Shown: positions 24,946 through 32,197 of the stretch, one piece after another | How the letters are laid out: the number at the start of each line of letters is the position of its first letter | Numbering within the stretch: the stretch's first letter is position 1 | Assembly (NCBI GenBank): GCA_946545015.1 | Contig: CAMNMV010000012.1 | Span: forward strand, 1 to 33,264 | Reading direction: 5' to 3' | Source of the DNA: an uncultured Clostridium sp. | Lineage (GTDB): Bacteria; Bacillota; Clostridia; TANB77; CAG-508 | DNA length: 33,264 nt | Made by a program: the position numbers and the translations under genes | The notes under the pieces: generated by a model | What the model was told of the DNA's origin: nothing | The model's database searches: none | Seen by the model: only the letters and a program-made list of their open reading frames with translations

Positions 24946-25251
24946 ATGGAATTTAAGAAATGTAGCAGATGTGGTAACTTTTATATATCAGAAGGATATG
25001 TATGTCCTAAATGTAGTCCAAAAGACAATTTTGAATTTTCAACATTCAAATCTTACATAGCTCAAAATGGTTCAGATGACTCTATTGATACAATATCTAA
25101 TAAAACTGGTATATCTGTTAAAAATTTAAATAGATTTATGGAATATAATAATATAGAAAATAATAATTCAGGAGAGGTTGAACTACAAGTAAATAAAAAC
25201 AATTCTGAGAATATTAATAAAAATAATAATGGTATAACATTTTTAATCTAG
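24946..25251 (+). CDS. Zinc-ribbon protein resembling YvyF (TIGR03826 type)
   Basis: 101 residues. The N-terminus KKCSRCGNFYISEGYVCPKC forms a four-Cys zinc ribbon. Residues 35-66 (FSTFKSYIAQNGSDDSIDTISNKTGISVKNLNRFM) resemble a small helix-turn-helix as in the YvyF/TIGR03826 family, linked to flagellar operons in Bacillus but common as a single gene in Clostridia. The C-terminal 30 residues are Asn-rich and disordered. ATG at 24946 follows TAGGAGG. Role here unknown; no flagellar genes are in view. Confidence 0.75.
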   Translation: MEFKKCSRCGNFYISEGYVCPKCSPKDNFEFSTFKSYIAQNGSDDSIDTISNKTGISVKNLNRFMEYNNIENNNSGEVELQVNKNNSENINKNNNGITFLI

Positions 25252-25323
25252 AAATAAAAAACGAATAATATAAAATAAAAATAAGAATAAAAAATTAAAT
25301 AAATTTAAAAAATATATATAACA

Positions 25324-25352
25324 AAAAAGCAAATGCATCGCATTTGCTTTTT
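25324..25352. terminator. Bidirectional terminator between the zinc-ribbon gene and island gene D
   Basis: 13-bp stem AAAAAGCAAATGC (25324-25336) with its complement (25340-25352), 3-nt loop; T-tracts on both strands. The 70 nt before it (25252-25323) is almost pure A/T with no other feature seen. Confidence 0.85.
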
Positions 25353-25372
25353 GCTTTCTGAGAACCTTTTAA

Positions 25373-25681
25373 TTAAGCTGCTTCCTTTGTAAGTTTAGCA
25401 ATCTCATTATACAAGCTCTCAAACTCCATGTTCTCGTTTGCTCTAAGTTCAATTGGAATTGCATCCTCTGCATTTGCAGAATACTTTTCCTGTATCACTA
25501 CATCGCGAAACATTTGTAACATTTGGTTATATTGAGCTATTGAGATTTCCACCTCAGCTCCGATAAGGAGCATTAACTCGCCTCCCACATGAGTGAAGCA
25601 TAAATCAAGCATACCTGAGTATTTCATGACTTTATGCACCAACTCTCTTAACTTAGTTGGATTTCCATTCCGGTTATCCAT
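25373..25681 (-). CDS. Island gene D: unknown 102-residue protein
   Basis: Function not recognised. The start at 25679-25681 follows GAGAGGAGAG; upstream in-frame codons lie in the leader. The product is soluble and mainly helical (KLRELVHKVMKYSGML, then QYNQMLQMFRDVVIQEKY, and ENMEFESLYNEIAKLTKEA). Codons CTC, ATC, GAG, GCG and CGC are more frequent than in neighbours and G+C is 44/120 at 25381-25500. Arg4 is CGG. Single-gene unit with its own promoter and terminator. Confidence 0.72.
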   Translation of the reverse strand: MDNRNGNPTKLRELVHKVMKYSGMLDLCFTHVGGELMLLIGAEVEISIAQYNQMLQMFRDVVIQEKYSANAEDAIPIELRANENMEFESLYNEIAKLTKEAA

Positions 25682-25735
25682 AGGGTATCTCTCCTCTCTG
25701 AATTTTTTGTTAAACTTTACAGTCATAACTATTTA

Positions 25736-25764
25736 ATTATAACACACATCACCATATTTTTCAA
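25736..25764 (-). promoter_or_regulatory. Sigma-A promoter of island gene D
   Basis: TTGAAA (25759-25764), 17 bp, TATAAT (25736-25741). Leader about 48 nt. Confidence 0.78.
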
Positions 25765-25790
25765 GTTAGCTATTACTTGTTTTCATAAGT

Positions 25791-25818
25791 AAAGAGGAGA
25801 CTTGTTAGCCTCCTCTTT
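25791..25818 (-). terminator. Terminator of island gene E
   Basis: 9-bp stem AAAGAGGAG (25791-25799) with its complement (25810-25818) around a loop that can pair further. It lies 28 nt past the stop of gene E. The T-run is better on the plus strand, so efficiency for gene E is uncertain. Confidence 0.6.
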
Positions 25819-25845
25819 TTTCTACTGGTCCCTTTTGGAAAGAAT

Positions 25846-26052
25846 TTACTTCAGCTTCTTCTTAAGCTTTTTCATTTCTTTCTCTAATTTTTCCACTCTT
25901 TTAATGAGTTTTTTCTTCTTTTTCTTTTTTGTTTTCTCCTCATCAACATCAATAAGTGCATCGATTTCTTTTTCATCGAGCTCATAAAATGTTGTCAGTG
26001 TTTTTTTTGCCTGTTCATTTTTTTGGGCTATTTCTTTGGTTGCTTTACTCAT
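25846..26052 (-). CDS. Island gene E: Lys-rich coiled-coil protein, 68 residues
   Basis: ATG at 26050-26052 follows AAGGAGG. Residues 1-36 are polar and acidic (TTFYELDEKEIDALIDVDEE). Residues 40-68 are a very basic coiled coil (KKKKKKKLIKRVEKLEKEM, then KKLKKKLK), a form that can bind nucleic acid or oligomerise. No family is recognised. Codons CTG, CTC, GCC, ATC and GTG set it apart from host genes, though Lys codons keep overall G+C low. Own promoter with a long leader of about 84 nt. Grouped with the islands by codon use and organisation, with less certainty than A-D; no CGG. Confidence 0.65.
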   Translation of the reverse strand: MSKATKEIAQKNEQAKKTLTTFYELDEKEIDALIDVDEEKTKKKKKKKLIKRVEKLEKEMKKLKKKLK

Positions 26053-26142
26053 AAGATGACCTCCTTATGTCTCTAACAAAACGAATTCGAATAATAAAAA
26101 GGAAACCAGTGTTCTTGCGCTAATGCGCTTACGTATAATGTT

Positions 26143-26171
26143 ATTATACCATATATTTACATAAAATACAA
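26143..26171 (-). promoter_or_regulatory. Sigma-A promoter of island gene E
   Basis: TTGTAT (26166-26171), 17 bp, TATAAT (26143-26148). The leader contains the small hairpin GCGC-ATTA-GCGC (26117-26128). Confidence 0.7.
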
Positions 26172-26202
26172 ATTTTATATTATTTACATTTTCAAACAAC
26201 AA

Positions 26203-26232
26203 AAGAACATATGAAATATCTCATATGTTCTT
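26203..26232 (-). terminator. Intrinsic terminator of carD
   Basis: 12-bp stem AAGAACATATGA (26203-26214) with its complement (26221-26232), 6-nt loop, then TTTTGTTGTTTG on the minus strand. Confidence 0.85.
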
Positions 26233-26252
26233 AATAATATCTTAATTAATAA

Positions 26253-26819
26253 TTATAAACTTTCTGTTCCTGTTCCTTCAAATGGAATAAATTTCTTAAC
26301 AACACTTTCTTTTATTACATCTTCAGTTCTAAATAAGTTAAATGATGTATTTATTTTGTTGTCAATTAATTGTTCTACTTCATCTTGACTAGAATGTTCA
26401 GCTAATACTAATTCACTAACTAATATTTGTTTAGCATTATTTAACATTTTCTTTTCACCTGTTGAAAGACCTTTTTCTTTTTGTTTAAAGCTTAGATTTC
26501 TAACTACATCAGCTATTTCATAGACATCTCCGCTTTTCATTTTTTCCATATTGTCTCTATATCTTTTATTCCAATTTTTGTCCATTTCAGTTTCGTCTTT
26601 TTCTAAAACTCCTAATACTTTATCTGCCGATTCTTTATCTATAATATTTCTTACTCCAACTTCATCAGCCTTAGCTGTTGGTATCATTACTTTTACCTCA
26701 CCTGGCATTTTAAGTATGTAATAAGCTTGTTTCTCTCCTAATATATCTTTTTCTTCTATCGCATCGATAACACCTGCTCCGTGCATTGGGTATACAATTT
26801 TATCTCCTACATTGAACAT
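26253..26819 (-). CDS. carD: CarD/CdnL-family RNA polymerase-binding regulator
   Basis: 188 residues. N-terminal CarD/TRCF RNA-polymerase-interaction domain (1-60): FNVGDKIVYPMHGAGVIDAIEE, then YYILKMPGEVKVMIPT. The C-terminal helical domain (about 70-165) carries DVYEIADVVRNLSFKQKEKGLSTGEKKML, the characteristic DNA-contacting region. CarD stabilises open promoter complexes, often for rRNA and stress genes. ATG at 26817-26819 follows AAAGGAGAG. It has its own promoter and a leader of about 90 nt with a terminator-like hairpin. Confidence 0.93.
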   Translation of the reverse strand: MFNVGDKIVYPMHGAGVIDAIEEKDILGEKQAYYILKMPGEVKVMIPTAKADEVGVRNIIDKESADKVLGVLEKDETEMDKNWNKRYRDNMEKMKSGDVYEIADVVRNLSFKQKEKGLSTGEKKMLNNAKQILVSELVLAEHSSQDEVEQLIDNKINTSFNLFRTEDVIKESVVKKFIPFEGTGTESL

Positions 26820-26854
26820 GTATGTCTCTCTCCTTTCAAGTTATATTGTGGCAG

Positions 26855-26896
26855 AAAAAATTATAATAAAGTTATGTAAATATTTATAACTTTATT
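26855..26896 (-). terminator. Terminator-like hairpin in the carD leader
   Basis: AATAAAGTTAT (26865-26875) pairs with 26886-26896; on the minus strand ATAATTTTTT follows. It lies between the carD promoter and its SD, so it could end transcripts early (attenuation). No antiterminator arm was identified. Confidence 0.5.
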
Positions 26897-26915
26897 GGAT
26901 TTTTTAACCATATTT

Positions 26916-26944
26916 ATTATACTACAAAAAATGGTAAAAGTCAA
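26916..26944 (-). promoter_or_regulatory. carD promoter overlapping the dut terminator
   Basis: TTGACT (26939-26944), 17 bp, TATAAT (26916-26921). The -35 box lies in the loop and one arm of the dut terminator and the spacer in the other arm. Confidence 0.75.
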
Positions 26945-26961
26945 AGCTTTTACCATTTTTT
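26926..26961 (-). terminator. Intrinsic terminator of the pth-dut operon
   Basis: 15-bp stem AAAAAATGGTAAAAG (26926-26940) with its complement (26947-26961) and 6-nt loop; the 3' arm ends in TTTTTT on the minus strand. 12 nt past the dut stop. Confidence 0.88.
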
Positions 26962-26973
26962 TTTGATATTTTT

Positions 26974-27435
26974 TTACTTGTTTGTTGAACCAAAACCGCC
27001 TATTCTCTCGCCTTCAGCAACATCTCCATCAGCCACAAAATATTTTTGAAAAACAGCTTGTCCAATTGCATCTCCTTTTTTAATTTCAACATCTTCATCT
27101 TTGATATTATAAAATGCAAACATAATATGTCCATCATTATCTGGATTTCCATAATAGTCTTTATCAACTACTCCAACACTATTTGCTAATATTAATCCTT
27201 TTTTCTTTGGATTAGAACTTCTATTATATAGCATTAGAACTTCATCATCTTGCATATACGCTTTAATTCCTGTTTTTACTAATACTGGATTAGTACCTTT
27301 TTTAAAACTTGGTATAACAACATCTTCTGCCGCTTCTACGTCATATCCTGCTGAATATTTTGTTTTTCTAACTGGTAGATTAATTCCTTTATCTTCCCAT
27401 CCTTTTGCAATTTCAAATCCTCTTACTTTTTCCAT
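26974..27435 (-). CDS. dut: dUTP diphosphatase
   Basis: 153 residues, trimeric type. It converts dUTP to dUMP and pyrophosphate, keeping uracil out of DNA and feeding dTMP synthesis. Motif 1 AGYDVEAAED, motif 2 NRSSNPKKKGL, motif 3 GVVDKDYYGN with the catalytic Asp and the ring-stacking Tyr, motif 4 KGDAIGQAVFQ and the C-terminal motif 5 RIGGFGSTNK are complete. The longer motif 3-4 segment (PDNDGHIMFAFYN) is a Firmicute variant. ATG at 27433-27435 follows GGAGG; an ATG-less upstream start is not needed. Last gene of the pth operon. Confidence 0.94.
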   Translation of the reverse strand: MEKVRGFEIAKGWEDKGINLPVRKTKYSAGYDVEAAEDVVIPSFKKGTNPVLVKTGIKAYMQDDEVLMLYNRSSNPKKKGLILANSVGVVDKDYYGNPDNDGHIMFAFYNIKDEDVEIKKGDAIGQAVFQKYFVADGDVAEGERIGGFGSTNK

Positions 27436-27476
27436 TTTTTCTTCCTCCAATTTATTTTAATTTTTTAAATTTTAAA

Positions 27477-28841
27477 CTATCTTTTATTCTCTCTATCTAG
27501 ATTATAGGCATCTTCTTCAATTTTATTTTTTATTTCTTCCTCTGAATCGCCATTATTCCAATAATTTTCTACCATATCCATTAATTCTGTATTTGTAAAC
27601 ATATCTTTAGCTTGATCATCTAGAGATTCAATTAATGCATCCCAGTCATTATGACTTTGAGTATTTGGATTCCCATCTAAATCTTCTACAGTTTTAGTTG
27701 TTTCTTTATCATCTTCATCATGTGAATGTAATTCATCTAATCCTTTATCAACATCTAATGGATGCCTATTATTCAATAAAACTAAATCTCTTTCATTAGG
27801 TTCCATAGCATATCCATTTGTTTGTACTGGAACACTTACAACTTCGTTTCCATGTCCTCCTCTTCCTTCTGCAGTTAATTTAACTTCTAATTCTCCCGCT
27901 TCATTCTCAAGCCCGAATCCATATCTTGTTCCTTTAATTTTAAATGTTTCAATATTTCCTTCATCTTGATCAAGTCTACCATGTGGATCCATTTCATTAT
28001 AGTTTCTTCCTATATCTTCCATTTCTGCTTCTATTACACTTGAATCTATTTTTTTAGCTGTTCCATCTGCTCTTATTCCAACAAATGAATAATCATTAAT
28101 AGTATTATTATCTTTTAATTCTGAAGATCTTACAACTGCGATTTTTGTATATCCTTCATCTGCTACTTTCAATGCTGAATTTAATGTGTCATATTCATTA
28201 ACATATGTATTCCCAGACATAATAGCACTTGTTTCAAAATCTTTTTCTGTTAATTGCTCTTCTTTATTTTCTATATTTAAGTTTTTACTAATCTCATCTT
28301 CTTGTCTGTCTTGTGTATTATTCTCATTTGGTTTAATTTCATTTTCTTCTTCAATTGTTTTCAAATATCCATTTAATTCTCTTTCTGCTTCTTCCAATTT
28401 TTCAATATCGATTATGCTTAATTCTTCTATTTTTTCTCCTGTTTCTGCTTCAATTGCTTCTATCATTTCTTTTAATTCATATTTATCTTTCATCCCATTT
28501 GTGTCTTTAAGTCTTTCTACTTGTTCTAATTGTTTTCTTAAGTATTCTAAACGTTTTTTTAATTCTTCATTATTAGTATTCTCACCATTTAAAATTATGT
28601 AATCATAATTATCTGATTTATTATTTCCACCTATAACCTTTCCATTAGTATCATAATATCTTTCAACAGTTACAGTTTTTCCATCTTTTCCTGTAAACTG
28701 TTCAACTAATAAATAATATTCTGCTTCTTTATTTTCAGTATCTGAATAATCTTTTAAACTTTTCACATCTATAACTTCATTATCTAATCCCTGGCTTTCA
28801 ATTTCCGCTTCTCTCATAAACTTTATTTCTGATTCGTTCAT
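27477..28841 (-). CDS. Large acidic coiled-coil protein of unknown function
   Basis: 454 residues; I do not recognise a family. No signal peptide or membrane segment. Residues 92-175 form a strong acidic coiled coil (ELKKRLEYLRKQLEQVERL, then EKLEEAERELNGYLKTIEEEN). A middle folded part at about 205-345 (YDTLNSALKVADEGYTKIAVV, FKIKGTRYGFGLENE) is followed by an acidic C-terminus with the segment LDELHSHDEDD. Codon use matches the host. ATG at 28839-28841 follows GGAGGAG. It lies between rimO and dut with short gaps, so it is probably co-transcribed with translation and nucleotide-pool genes. Confidence 0.65.
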   Translation of the reverse strand: MNESEIKFMREAEIESQGLDNEVIDVKSLKDYSDTENKEAEYYLLVEQFTGKDGKTVTVERYYDTNGKVIGGNNKSDNYDYIILNGENTNNEELKKRLEYLRKQLEQVERLKDTNGMKDKYELKEMIEAIEAETGEKIEELSIIDIEKLEEAERELNGYLKTIEEENEIKPNENNTQDRQEDEISKNLNIENKEEQLTEKDFETSAIMSGNTYVNEYDTLNSALKVADEGYTKIAVVRSSELKDNNTINDYSFVGIRADGTAKKIDSSVIEAEMEDIGRNYNEMDPHGRLDQDEGNIETFKIKGTRYGFGLENEAGELEVKLTAEGRGGHGNEVVSVPVQTNGYAMEPNERDLVLLNNRHPLDVDKGLDELHSHDEDDKETTKTVEDLDGNPNTQSHNDWDALIESLDDQAKDMFTNTELMDMVENYWNNGDSEEEIKNKIEEDAYNLDRENKR

Positions 28842-28876
28842 ATTAACTCCTCCAATATATTATTTTTATTGTATTA

Positions 28877-30248
28877 CTACTTTTTTACTAATTCGCCAAT
28901 CAAATCATAATCATTAACTTCTATTACTTTACATTTCACAAATGTATCTATATATTTTTTACTTTTATCTTTATCCTTATTTTCTATATAAATTAATCCA
29001 TCTATCTCTGGTACATCATTTATGGTTCTACCTATTAAATATTTCCCATCAAATGATATATTTTCTATTAATGTTTCATAAACATTTCCTATTTTTTCTT
29101 GTAATTTTTGTTTTGATATTTTCTGTTGTTTTTCCATTAATTTATTATATCTTGAATTCTTTGTATTTCCATGTATCTGATTTGGCATTTTAGCTGCTGG
29201 AGTTCCTTCTTCTTTTGAATATTTAAATGCTCCCAATTTATCAAATTTAGCTTTTTCCATAAATTCTAAAAGTTCTAAAAATTGTTCATTTGTTTCACCT
29301 GGGAAACCAACAATTAGACTAGTTCTTAATATTACTTCTGGAATTTCTTTTCTTATTTTATTTATTAATTTTTCAATTTGTTCTTTTGAAGTTTTTCTAT
29401 TCATTCTTTTTAGTATTCCATTTGATATATGTTGAATTGGAATATCAAAATATTTCATAATCTTTGGATTATTTTTTACTTCATCAATTAGTTCATCACT
29501 AATTCCTTCTGGATATGAATATAAAAATCTTATCCATTTTATTTTTTTAATTTTACTTATTTCATGTAAAAGTTCTGCTAACTTTTCTTTTCCATAAATA
29601 TCTACTCCATATTTTGTAGTATCTTGAGCAATTACAATTATTTCTTCTATTCCTTCATCTGCTAATTTGTTTGCTTCTTCTAATATTTCCTCCATAGGTC
29701 TACTTATAAAAGCTCCTCTTATATATGGAATAGCACAATATGTACAATTATTACTACAACCTTCACCAATTTTTAAATATGCATATTTTTTTCCAGTAGT
29801 TATTACTCTTTCTAAAAAACTTTCTGGATCAACTAATGGTATTGGTTTAAATTGAGCTGCTCTTCTAGTCTTATTGTTAGTAATTTTAACTATATTTCTC
29901 TCAACTAAATCTTCTACTTTATCCCAAAAATTTGTGTATTCGTCTAATTTTATAAATAAATCTACTTCTGGTAACAGTTTTACTAAATCATCATAATATC
30001 TTTGTACTAAACAGCCCATTGCTATTAAATATTTACATTTAGAATTTTTATATTCTGCCATTTCTAAAATTGTATTTATTGCTTCTTCTTTTGCACTTTC
30101 GATAAATCCACATGTATTTATAACAATTATATCTGCAATACTTGGATCATTTACTATTTTATAATTATTCTTTTTAAATTTTCCAATTGCAACTTCTGTG
30201 TCAATTAAGTTTTTACTACAACCGAAGTGATATAAATCCTACGTTCAT
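28877..30248 (-). CDS. rimO: Ribosomal protein S12 methylthiotransferase RimO, needs a +1 frameshift
   Basis: RimO adds a methylthio group to an Asp of ribosomal protein S12 using two iron-sulfur clusters. The ATG at 30246-30248 has AGAAAGGA upstream and begins MNVGFISL. The zero frame then reads CTT CGG TTG TAG and stops after ten residues. Skipping one C gives the conserved SLGCSKN and continues to 28877, 456 residues. C10 (LGCSKN), C46 (NTCGF) and C79 (AMGC) bind the auxiliary cluster; C164, C168 and C171 (CSNNCTYC) bind the radical-SAM cluster. The TRAM domain ends the protein. Starting at the internal ATG at 30061 would lose C10 and C46, so the shifted full-length product must be the functional one. 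All other motifs are intact. Confidence 0.88.
30221..30227 (-). other. Candidate +1 frameshift site CTT-CGG-T in rimO
   Basis: Minus strand: CTT (30227-30225), CGG (30224-30222), then T. Zero frame meets TAG two codons later. A +1 shift on CTT gives GGT TGT AGT, the conserved G-C-S. It matches the ATT-CGG-A site in the M14 peptidase. The P-site CTT is also the slippery codon of the prfB frameshift. Confidence 0.65.
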
Positions 30249-30262
30249 TTAAATTTTCCTTT

Positions 30263-31456
30263 CTAATTTTTATGACTACATATATGTTTTCTTGTTAATT
30301 CCATTAAATCTAATTTTGTAAATCCTTCAACTTGTGTTTTGGATCTATCTTCTTTTAATGCTTCTTTAAGCACTTTCTCTATTTTTTCTTTATCCCCATC
30401 TCTTAACATATCTATATAGTCAATTATTATTATTCCACCAATATCTCTAAGTCTAATTTGTTTTGCTATTTCTAAAGTTGCTTGCTCATTAACTTTAAAA
30501 ATTATATCTTCTAAATTTTTTCCTTCTGTACATTTTCCTGTATTTACATCTATTGCAGTTAAAGCTTCAGTTTTATCTATTGTAATAAACCCTCCACATT
30601 TAAGCCATATCTTTCTTTTTTCTATTTTTTCTATTTCACTTTCAAAATTATATACTTGTTCAATATCCGCTAATGGCTTCAATTCTAATTTGATTTTTTC
30701 AAACTCTTTCACACCTTTTATGAATTCTTTTACTTTGTCTAGTTCTTTTTCATTATTTGAAATTACTTTAGCTATTTTTTTATCTGTTAAATCTATTAAC
30801 ATTTTTTGAACTATATCTTGACTTTTATATATTAGTTTTGGGTCATTTGATTTTACTTTACTAAAATCATCACAAATTTTTCCCCATAATTTTTCTTGTC
30901 TTTTTATGTCATCAATTATTTCCTGTTCCTTGCCTTCAGCAGATGTTCTTATAACAGCCCCATTACCCGCAGTTATATTTTCTTTAACTAATTTAATTAA
31001 TCTTTGCTGTTCGTTTTCATTAGTTATTTTTTGTGAAACTGTTATTATTTCAGTATTTGGCATAAAAACTATATATTTACTTGGTAAACTTACATGTCTT
31101 GATATTCTTGCACCTTTTAATTCATTACTATCTTTCTTTACTTGGACTAAAATTTTATCATTTACTTTAACTAAATCTCTTATATTTTTTGCACTAGCTT
31201 TTTTTACATCTGCTTTTTTAGTTTCATCTTCTTTAGGTAATAAATCTTTTAAATGTATAAAACTATTTTTTTCTGTTCCAATATCAACAAAAGCAGATTC
31301 CATTCCGTCTAAAATATCTTTTACAACACCTACAAAGATGTTCCCTTCATTTCTTGTATCTATTTTTTCTTCACTATAAAATTCAACTAATTTACCTCCA
31401 TTTATAAGAGCAATTCGCTTTTCACCATTTTTCTTAGTTATAATTATGTCTAACAT
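30263..31456 (-). CDS. rng: Ribonuclease E/G family endoribonuclease
   Basis: 397 residues. N-terminal S1-like RNA-binding region (about 35-110, NIFVGVVKDILDGMESAFVDIG), RNase-H-like parts, then the DNase I-like catalytic core with AIDVNTGKC and IIIIDYIDM carrying the metal-binding Asp residues. Cleaves single-stranded RNA in rRNA and mRNA processing. It stops just after LDLMELTRKHICSHK, so the CPxCxG zinc-link found after this point in RNase E and many RNase G proteins is missing. ATG at 31454-31456 follows GAGGGG. It follows pth by 2 nt and precedes rimO by 14 nt. Confidence 0.88.
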   Translation of the reverse strand: MLDIIITKKNGEKRIALINGGKLVEFYSEEKIDTRNEGNIFVGVVKDILDGMESAFVDIGTEKNSFIHLKDLLPKEDETKKADVKKASAKNIRDLVKVNDKILVQVKKDSNELKGARISRHVSLPSKYIVFMPNTEIITVSQKITNENEQQRLIKLVKENITAGNGAVIRTSAEGKEQEIIDDIKRQEKLWGKICDDFSKVKSNDPKLIYKSQDIVQKMLIDLTDKKIAKVISNNEKELDKVKEFIKGVKEFEKIKLELKPLADIEQVYNFESEIEKIEKRKIWLKCGGFITIDKTEALTAIDVNTGKCTEGKNLEDIIFKVNEQATLEIAKQIRLRDIGGIIIIDYIDMLRDGDKEKIEKVLKEALKEDRSKTQVEGFTKLDLMELTRKHICSHKN

Positions 31457-31458
31457 AT

Positions 31459-32040
31459 TTACCCCTCTTCTTTTTTGTTTCTTACATTAAATTTATTCAT
31501 AGCCATATCTACACCATTTTTAATTATTTCAATTGTGGCATCTTTAGCTAAATCTATTCCAGGTGCTAATCTTTTTTGTTCTTCTTCATCTATTTTACCA
31601 ATAACATAATTTATCATATCATTTGAATGTTCTGGTCTACCAATTCCAATCCTTATTCTTGTAAATTCTTCAGTTCCTAGATTTTGAACAATAGATTTCA
31701 TTCCATTATGACTTCCACTACTTCCTTTTTTTCTTATTTTTATATTTCCTTTTTCTACATCTATATCATCATATATTATTATTAGATCCTCTAAATCTAA
31801 TTTATAATAATCCCAAAATGCTTTTACTGCATCTCCACTTAAATTCATATATGTTTGAGGTTTTAATAATACAACTTTTTGTCCTTCAATCATTCCAGTA
31901 CCATATATACCATTAAATTTAGTTTTTGTCATATCTATTTTGAATTCAGCAGCTATTTTATTTATAGTGCAAAATCCCATGTTATGTCTTGTATTTGCAT
32001 ATTCATTTTCTGGATTACCTAATCCTACAATTAAATACAT
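31459..32040 (-). CDS. pth: Peptidyl-tRNA hydrolase
   Basis: 193 residues. It releases tRNA from peptidyl-tRNA dropped by ribosomes. GLGNPENEYANTRHNMGF contains the catalytic H19 and N9; KPQTYMNLSG and IYDDID hold the other active-site residues, and KGSSGSHNGMKSI is the RNA-contacting loop. The ATG at 32038-32040 is chosen because the protein then begins at the conserved MYLIVGLGNPE; a longer reading would add 21 lysine-rich residues. First gene of the pth-rng-rimO-unknown-dut operon. Confidence 0.95.
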   Translation of the reverse strand: MYLIVGLGNPENEYANTRHNMGFCTINKIAAEFKIDMTKTKFNGIYGTGMIEGQKVVLLKPQTYMNLSGDAVKAFWDYYKLDLEDLIIIYDDIDVEKGNIKIRKKGSSGSHNGMKSIVQNLGTEEFTRIRIGIGRPEHSNDMINYVIGKIDEEEQKRLAPGIDLAKDATIEIIKNGVDMAMNKFNVRNKKEEG

Positions 32041-32074
32041 CTTCTCTTGTCTCCTCTTTATTTTTTCCTTATAT

Positions 32075-32103
32075 ATTTTACCTTGTTTTTGGCTTTTTTT
32101 CAA
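32075..32103 (-). promoter_or_regulatory. Promoter of the pth operon
   Basis: TTGAAA (32098-32103), 17 bp, TAAAAT (32075-32080). It lies inside the longer open frame, supporting the start at 32040. Confidence 0.7.
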
Positions 32104-32154
32104 GTAAAAGAAGCGAATTTATGAAATAAATAAATTTATAAAATGCAAAACAAA

Positions 32155-32178
32155 AAGAACACTTGAAAAAGTGTTCTT
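32155..32178 (-). terminator. Intrinsic terminator of spoVG
   Basis: 10-bp stem AAGAACACTT (32155-32164) with its complement (32169-32178), 4-nt loop, then TTTG and more T on the minus strand; 20 nt past the stop. Confidence 0.87.
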
Positions 32179-32197
32179 GATTGTGAATTATTTTATC

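Noticed and set aside
28877..30061. A short RimO starting at the internal ATG at 30061
   Set aside because: It would lack two of the three auxiliary-cluster cysteines, has no SD there, and homologous sequence continues upstream into the shifted frame.
30906..31379. 157-codon plus-strand frame opposite rng
   Set aside because: Mirror of a conserved RNase G gene; no ribosome site and no family resemblance.
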